Assembly: GCF_000730425.1 (NCBI RefSeq)
Contig: NZ_CP008896.1
Location: 4,836,001-4,900,000, forward strand
DNA: 64,000 bases
Direction of reading: 5' to 3'
DNA from: Pseudomonas fluorescens
GTDB taxonomy: Bacteria > Pseudomonadota > Gammaproteobacteria > Pseudomonadales > Pseudomonadaceae
The notes beneath the pieces are model-generated. The model did no database searches. It had not been told where the DNA came from and saw nothing but the letters and a program-made list of their open reading frames with translations. How positions within the stretch are numbered: the first letter of the stretch is position 1; every line of letters starts with the position of its first letter. Below are positions 61,807 through 64,000 of this stretch, one piece after another. The position numbers and the translations under genes were made by a program.

Positions 61807-62126
61807 GAATAGACCGCCTCTCACTCTTCTAATCCATTGCGCAGGATTGCAACATCACCGACACCTGCCGGCCCTGCGGCTGCAAGCGGGCGAACTTACC
61901 AGATAGATTCGGGGTGCGCTACTCCCGGCTGTCGAGGCTCATCGAGCGCGGGGCTGCAAACTGCTGCGACCCGCCGTGGCCGGGCATACACCGTCTGGAA
62001 AGATGATTTTAGTCTTTTTGCAGGCCCTTGCCTGGCTCATCATCGCCGCCAGGCGGGCAATAGAACATGTTTTACCTCACGGGTTCGGTAGAATCCCGAT
62101 TTTGTCCTCATTGTTAAGGAAGGCTA
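61807..62126. other. Divergent dksA / aminotransferase gap
   Basis: 320 nt without a supported gene. It must hold both divergent promoters; a possible -10 TAGAAT for the aminotransferase gene is at about 62089-62094, with no convincing -35. No long dyads seen. Confidence 0.5.
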
Positions 62127-63299
62127 ATGGCTCAGCCCTACAGTGCTCGCAGTCGTGCTATCGAACCTTTTCATGTCATGGCGTTGCTGGCGCGGGCCAA
62201 TGAGCTGCAGGCCGCCGGCCATGATGTGATTCACCTGGAAATCGGCGAGCCGGATTTCACCACCGCCGAGCCGATCATCCAGGCCGGCCAGGCCGCATTG
62301 GCCAGCGGCAAGACCCGCTACACCGCCGCCCGCGGCCTGCCGGAATTGCGCGAGGCCATCAGTGGTTTCTACCGGCAACGCTATGACTTGACTATCGACC
62401 CCGAGCGCATCCTGATCACTCCAGGCGGCTCCGGGGCCTTGCTGCTGGCCAGCAGCCTGCTGGTGGATCCGGGCAAGCATTGGCTGCTGGCGGACCCAGG
62501 CTACCCCTGCAACCGGCATTTCCTGCGGCTGGTGGAAGGGGCGGCGCAACTGGTGCCGGTCGGTCCCGAGGTACGCTACCAACTGACCGCCGACCTGGTG
62601 GCGCGCTATTGGGACCAGGACAGTGTGGGGGCGTTGGTCGCCTCGCCGGCCAACCCGACCGGGACCCTCCTGGCCCGTGATGAGCTGGCCGGCCTGTCCA
62701 GCGCCATCAAGGCGCGCAATGGCCATCTGGTGGTGGATGAGATCTATCACGGCCTGACCTACGGCACTGATGCGGCCAGCGTGCTGGAGGTGGATGACGA
62801 GGCGTTTGTCCTAAACAGTTTTTCAAAGTATTTCGGAATGACCGGTTGGCGCCTGGGCTGGCTGGTGGCGCCCCCCGCTGCGGTGGGGGAGCTGGAGAAG
62901 CTGGCGCAGAACCTGTACATCAGTGCGCCGAGCATGGCCCAGCATGCGGCGTTGGCCTGTTTTACCGCGCAAACCCTGGCGATCCTTGAGGAGCGGCGGG
63001 CCGAGTTCGGGCGTCGGCGTGACTTCTTGCTGCCGGCCCTGCGCGAGCTGGGATTCGGTATCGCGGTAGAACCGGAAGGGGCGTTTTACCTGTATGCCGA
63101 TATCAGCGCCTTTGGTGGCGATGCCTTTGCGTTTTGCCAGCACTTTCTTGAAACCGAGCATGTGGCATTCACGCCTGGGTTGGATTTCGGCCGCTTCCAG
63201 GCAGGTCATCATGTGCGTTTTGCCTATACGCAAAACCTCGATCGCCTACAGGAAGCGGTGGAGCGGATTGCCCGTGGCCTGCGGAGCTGGCAAGGCTGA
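62127..63299 (+). CDS. PLP-dependent class I/II aminotransferase
   Basis: 390 residues, fold type [16 protein letters not shown] and [15 protein letters not shown] at the N-end, PLP-contact [17 protein letters not shown], the Schiff-base lysine in [20 protein letters not shown], and HHVRFAYTQ for the carboxylate-binding Arg. Related to AspC/aminotransferase A types; the amino-acid substrate cannot be set from sequence. AAGGAAGG precedes the ATG. sfsA starts in its stop codon (TGATG). Confidence 0.88.
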   Translation: MAQPYSARSRAIEPFHVMALLARANELQAAGHDVIHLEIGEPDFTTAEPIIQAGQAALASGKTRYTAARGLPELREAISGFYRQRYDLTIDPERILITPGGSGALLLASSLLVDPGKHWLLADPGYPCNRHFLRLVEGAAQLVPVGPEVRYQLTADLVARYWDQDSVGALVASPANPTGTLLARDELAGLSSAIKARNGHLVVDEIYHGLTYGTDAASVLEVDDEAFVLNSFSKYFGMTGWRLGWLVAPPAAVGELEKLAQNLYISAPSMAQHAALACFTAQTLAILEERRAEFGRRRDFLLPALRELGFGIAVEPEGAFYLYADISAFGGDAFAFCQHFLETEHVAFTPGLDFGRFQAGHHVRFAYTQNLDRLQEAVERIARGLRSWQG

Positions 63300-64000
63300 T
63301 GCGCTTTCATCCTCCCCTTGAAGAAGGCCGGCTGATTCGCCGCTACAAGCGTTTTCTGGCCGACATCGAAACCGTTACCGGCGAGTTACTTACCATCCAC
63401 TGTCCCAACACCGGCTCAATGTTCAACTGCATGGTTGAAGGCGGGCAAGTCTGGTTCAGCCGCTCCAATGACCCCAAGCGCAAGCTGCCGGGTACCTGGG
63501 AGATTGCCGAGACCCCCCAGGGCCGCCTGGCGTGCGTCAACACCGCGCGGGCCAACCCGCTGGTTGAAGAGGCGCTGAATGCCGGGCTGATCACCGAGCT
63601 CAATGGCTTTACCGCGTTAAGGCGCGAAGTGCCTTACGGCCAGGAAAAAAGCCGCATCGACTTTCGCCTGGACTACCCCGGTGGCGCGGCTTATGTCGAA
63701 GTCAAAAGTGTCACCCTGGGGTTTGACGGCACACCTATCGCCGCTTTTCCCGATGCGGTAACCCAGCGTGGGGCCAAGCATTTGCGGGAGTTGGCACACC
63801 TGGCCCGCAGCGGTGTACGAGCTGTGCAGTTGTACTGTGTGAATCTGTCTGGCATCGATGGCGTAAGGCCGGCGGAGGAGATTGATCCCGGGTATGCCGC
63901 CGCACTGCGTGAGGCCAAGGCCGCCGGAGTGCAGGTCCTGGCCTATGGTGTGAACATCAGTGCACAGGAAGTCTGTATTGACCGCCCCTTGACTGTGCTG
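63299..64000 (+). CDS. sfsA: SfsA family nuclease-like protein (3' end cut)
   Basis: 234 residues are present and the frame is still open at 64000; the family averages about 235 residues, so only a few codons are missing. N-terminal OB fold ([40 protein letters not shown]), then a PD-(D/E)xK-like domain with [10 protein letters not shown] and [11 protein letters not shown]. Named sugar fermentation stimulation protein; actual role unclear, a DNA-binding/nuclease function is inferred from the fold. Overlaps the aminotransferase stop by 1 nt. Confidence 0.93.
   Translation, partial: MRFHPPLEEGRLIRRYKRFLADIETVTGELLTIHCPNTGSMFNCMVEGGQVWFSRSNDPKRKLPGTWEIAETPQGRLACVNTARANPLVEEALNAGLITELNGFTALRREVPYGQEKSRIDFRLDYPGGAAYVEVKSVTLGFDGTPIAAFPDAVTQRGAKHLRELAHLARSGVRAVQLYCVNLSGIDGVRPAEEIDPGYAAALREAKAAGVQVLAYGVNISAQEVCIDRPLTVL

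Noticed and set aside
61889..61920. A GAACTT box as an envelope-stress sigma promoter upstream of dksA or the aminotransferase
   Set aside because: No matching TCTGA-type -10 element occurs at 16-17 nt spacing.

Overview
The window is a stretch of chromosome from a fluorescent Pseudomonas, most likely the P. fluorescens group. The evidence is gene content and order (cbrAB with crcZ beside pcnB, an lldR/lldP/dld locus, the rimP-nusA-infB-rbfA-truB-rpsO-pnp block), protein sequences that read as Pseudomonas orthologues throughout, and intergenic REP/REPIN palindromes with the GGCTTGCC-type core of this group. No transposase, rRNA operon or CRISPR array is visible. From memory, the order largely follows PAO1 genes PA4722-PA4772, with a few differences noted below.

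Layout. Positions 1-3763 are the end of an integrated element lying against the 3' end of ssrA (tmRNA, minus strand, 3764-4157). It holds a P4-type tyrosine integrase, an AlpA-like regulator, a winged-helix protein, and the start of a type I restriction HsdR subunit that runs off the left edge. From ssrA to the right edge the content is core genome. 4.2-10.3 kb: a small unknown periplasmic protein, then D-lactate dehydrogenase (dld), lactate permease (lldP) and the divergent regulator lldR with a textbook operator; lldD is absent. 10.4-12.9 kb: smpB, ratA-rnfH, bamE, fur. 13-19.7 kb: recN with a LexA box, then grpE-dnaK-dnaJ with sigma-32 promoters, and dapB. 19.9-25.4 kb: a carA attenuator leader, carA, carB, greA and a DUF4149 membrane protein. 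25.4-32 kb: yhbY, rlmE, ftsH, folP, glmM, tpiA, secG and tRNA-Leu(GAG). 32.2-41.1 kb: initiator tRNA, rimP, nusA, infB, rbfA, truB, rpsO, pnp (the classical translation/RNA-decay operon). 41.3-47 kb: a BON-domain protein behind a sigma-54 promoter, a large DUF748 protein, an RlmI-like methyltransferase and an MpaB-like oxygenase, the last three on the minus strand. 47-55 kb (minus): acetyl-CoA synthetase, pgi, panC, panB, folK, pcnB, with three REPINs in the gaps. 55.2-60.3 kb (minus): the carbon-catabolite control locus cbrX-cbrA-cbrB-crcZ. 60.4-64 kb: gluQ and dksA (minus), an aminotransferase and sfsA (plus, cut by the right edge).

How it works together. Most genes are housekeeping: ribosome assembly and rescue (rimP, rbfA, yhbY, rlmE, smpB, tmRNA), protein quality control (grpE/dnaK/dnaJ, ftsH), RNA turnover (pnp, pcnB) and precursor synthesis (carAB, dapB, folP/folK, panB/panC, glmM). 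The carbon theme is notable: CbrA/CbrB should drive the sRNA CrcZ, which titrates the Hfq/Crc repressor, and lldP in the same window carries a CA motif next to its ribosome binding site, so it may be a target.

The most interesting signals are regulatory: (1) a strong sigma-54 promoter preceded by two GCAA-N-TTGC palindromes 31 bp apart upstream of the BON-domain gene; (2) the carA leader, with a TTG start, an attenuator and an overlapping 40-codon leader frame; (3) crcZ with its sigma-54 promoter and a TGTTAC/GTAACA dyad; (4) the ssrA-integrated restriction island; and (5) the missing lldD and panD. I did not find a convincing wholly new multi-gene system; the part of the island most likely to hold one lies beyond the left edge.
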